DNA of 64,000 nt from [Bacillus] selenitireducens MLS10 (GTDB lineage: Bacteria; Bacillota; Bacilli; Bacillales; Salisediminibacteriaceae): contig NC_014219.1 in the NCBI RefSeq assembly GCF_000093085.1, positions 434,001 to 498,000 of the forward strand, read 5' to 3'. Positions 63,746 through 64,000 of the stretch are shown here, one piece after another. A program made the position numbers and the translations under genes. The notes below the pieces were generated by a model, which was not told the origin of the DNA, searched no databases, and was given only the letters and a program-made list of their open reading frames with translations. How positions within the stretch are numbered: position 1 is the stretch's first letter; each line of letters opens with the position of its first letter.

Positions 63746-64000
63746 TCAGTCTCGGCGCCAGCGGTATGGCAATTTTTGAATCTTCTCGTCGTCTTCTGTT
63801 CTGTTCTGAACGGCCTCAAGGAGATCGACGGTGATCTTCTCCTGGAGGTCGCTGCGCCCGGCCTGGCCGAACGTGCGGCCGAGGGGGAACTTGATGTGCA
63901 GCGCCCGGGGTACGGACACTTTTTCGGTCAAATCAGGCAAGTGCGTCACAGAGGCCGTTGCGATGCCGGCCTGTTCCGCTGCCTGCTGGATCAATCCCAC
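63746..64000 (-). CDS. GrdB/PrdB-like protein, C-terminal part (cut by window edge)
   Basis: Eighty-four residues are visible; the gene continues beyond the right edge, so its start is not seen. The fragment contains LIQQAAEQAGIATASVTHLPDLTEKVSVPRALHIKFPLGRTFGQAG in pieces, the pattern of small proteins related to the selenoprotein B subunit of glycine/betaine/proline reductases (end of the protein, after the redox-active region). It lies 30 bp upstream of the VTT gene on the same strand and is probably the first gene of that operon. The possible Cys or Sec site is outside the window. Confidence 0.65.
   Translation of the reverse strand: MGLIQQAAEQAGIATASVTHLPDLTEKVSVPRALHIKFPLGRTFGQAGRSDLQEKITVDLLEAVQNRTEDDEKIQKLPYRWRRD

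Overview
The window looks like a stretch of a Bacillaceae chromosome of moderate GC, possibly from a salt- or alkali-adapted species. Support for this: Bacillus-type regulators and operators (an exact MhqR-type box, a CsoR/CstR-type box, a YesM/YesN two-component pair), type 2 GalT, DUF1836 next to hemolysin III, a BH0509-like small protein, strong GGAGG ribosome sites, and acidic secreted lipoproteins. Species assignment is inference. I see no rRNA, tRNA, CRISPR array, transposase, integrase or phage gene.

0-12.8 kb is a galactoside utilisation block: the end of a sugar-binding protein, two ABC permeases, beta-galactosidase (GH2), a LacI-type regulator, a convergent alpha-galactosidase (GH36) and the divergent Leloir operon galK-galE-galT. 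Similar AT-rich LacI-type operator candidates lie at the regulator, alpha-galactosidase and galK promoters. 12.9-19.7 kb holds two tandem paralogous membrane proteins, a TVP38-like membrane protein, and a signalling pair: a CheB-CheR-PAS fusion and a PAS-GGDEF-HD-GYP reading frame interrupted by one in-frame TAG. 19.8-23.4 kb carries a quinone/electrophile response set (dioxygenase, MarR/MhqR-like repressor, WrbA-like quinone reductase) with three operator copies, then a DUF2892 protein and HtpX. 23.5-30.7 kb pairs an NtrB-like kinase fused to a periplasmic binding domain and an NtrC-like sigma-54 activator with a TAXI-type TRAP transporter behind a consensus -24/-12 promoter. 30.8-41 kb has an aldo-keto reductase, a small protein, an orphan TctC-like lipoprotein, a rhodanese-MBL sulfur protein, a SulP transporter, RNase Z, a membrane GGDEF protein, a TSUP permease and a MalY-type lyase.

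41.1-57.4 kb is a visibly more A/T-rich locus for an acidic polysaccharide: ABC importer, YesM-like kinase, YesN-like AraC regulator, GH88 unsaturated glucuronyl hydrolase, DUF624 protein, a heparinase II/III-like lyase gene broken by two frameshifts, a GH112 beta-galactoside phosphorylase, and the complete KduI-KduD-KdgK-KdgA route from unsaturated uronate to pyruvate plus glyceraldehyde 3-phosphate. The main new observation is a direct-repeat element, GTCA-N6-TGCAC repeated with a 21-bp pitch at a nearly constant distance from the -10 box, in front of three transcription units of this locus, with a variant before kduI. It is the best candidate for the operator of the YesN-like regulator. The GH112 enzyme beside GH88 and heparinase-like genes points to an unidentified galactose- and uronate-containing polymer.

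57.6-64 kb returns to ordinary chromosome: hemolysin III-like protein, DUF1836 protein, a small unknown protein, a TRIC-type channel, an AcuI/YhdH-like reductase with a VOC protein, and a minus-strand operon of a GrdB-like fragment, a TVP38-like protein and a mercuric-reductase-like flavoprotein.
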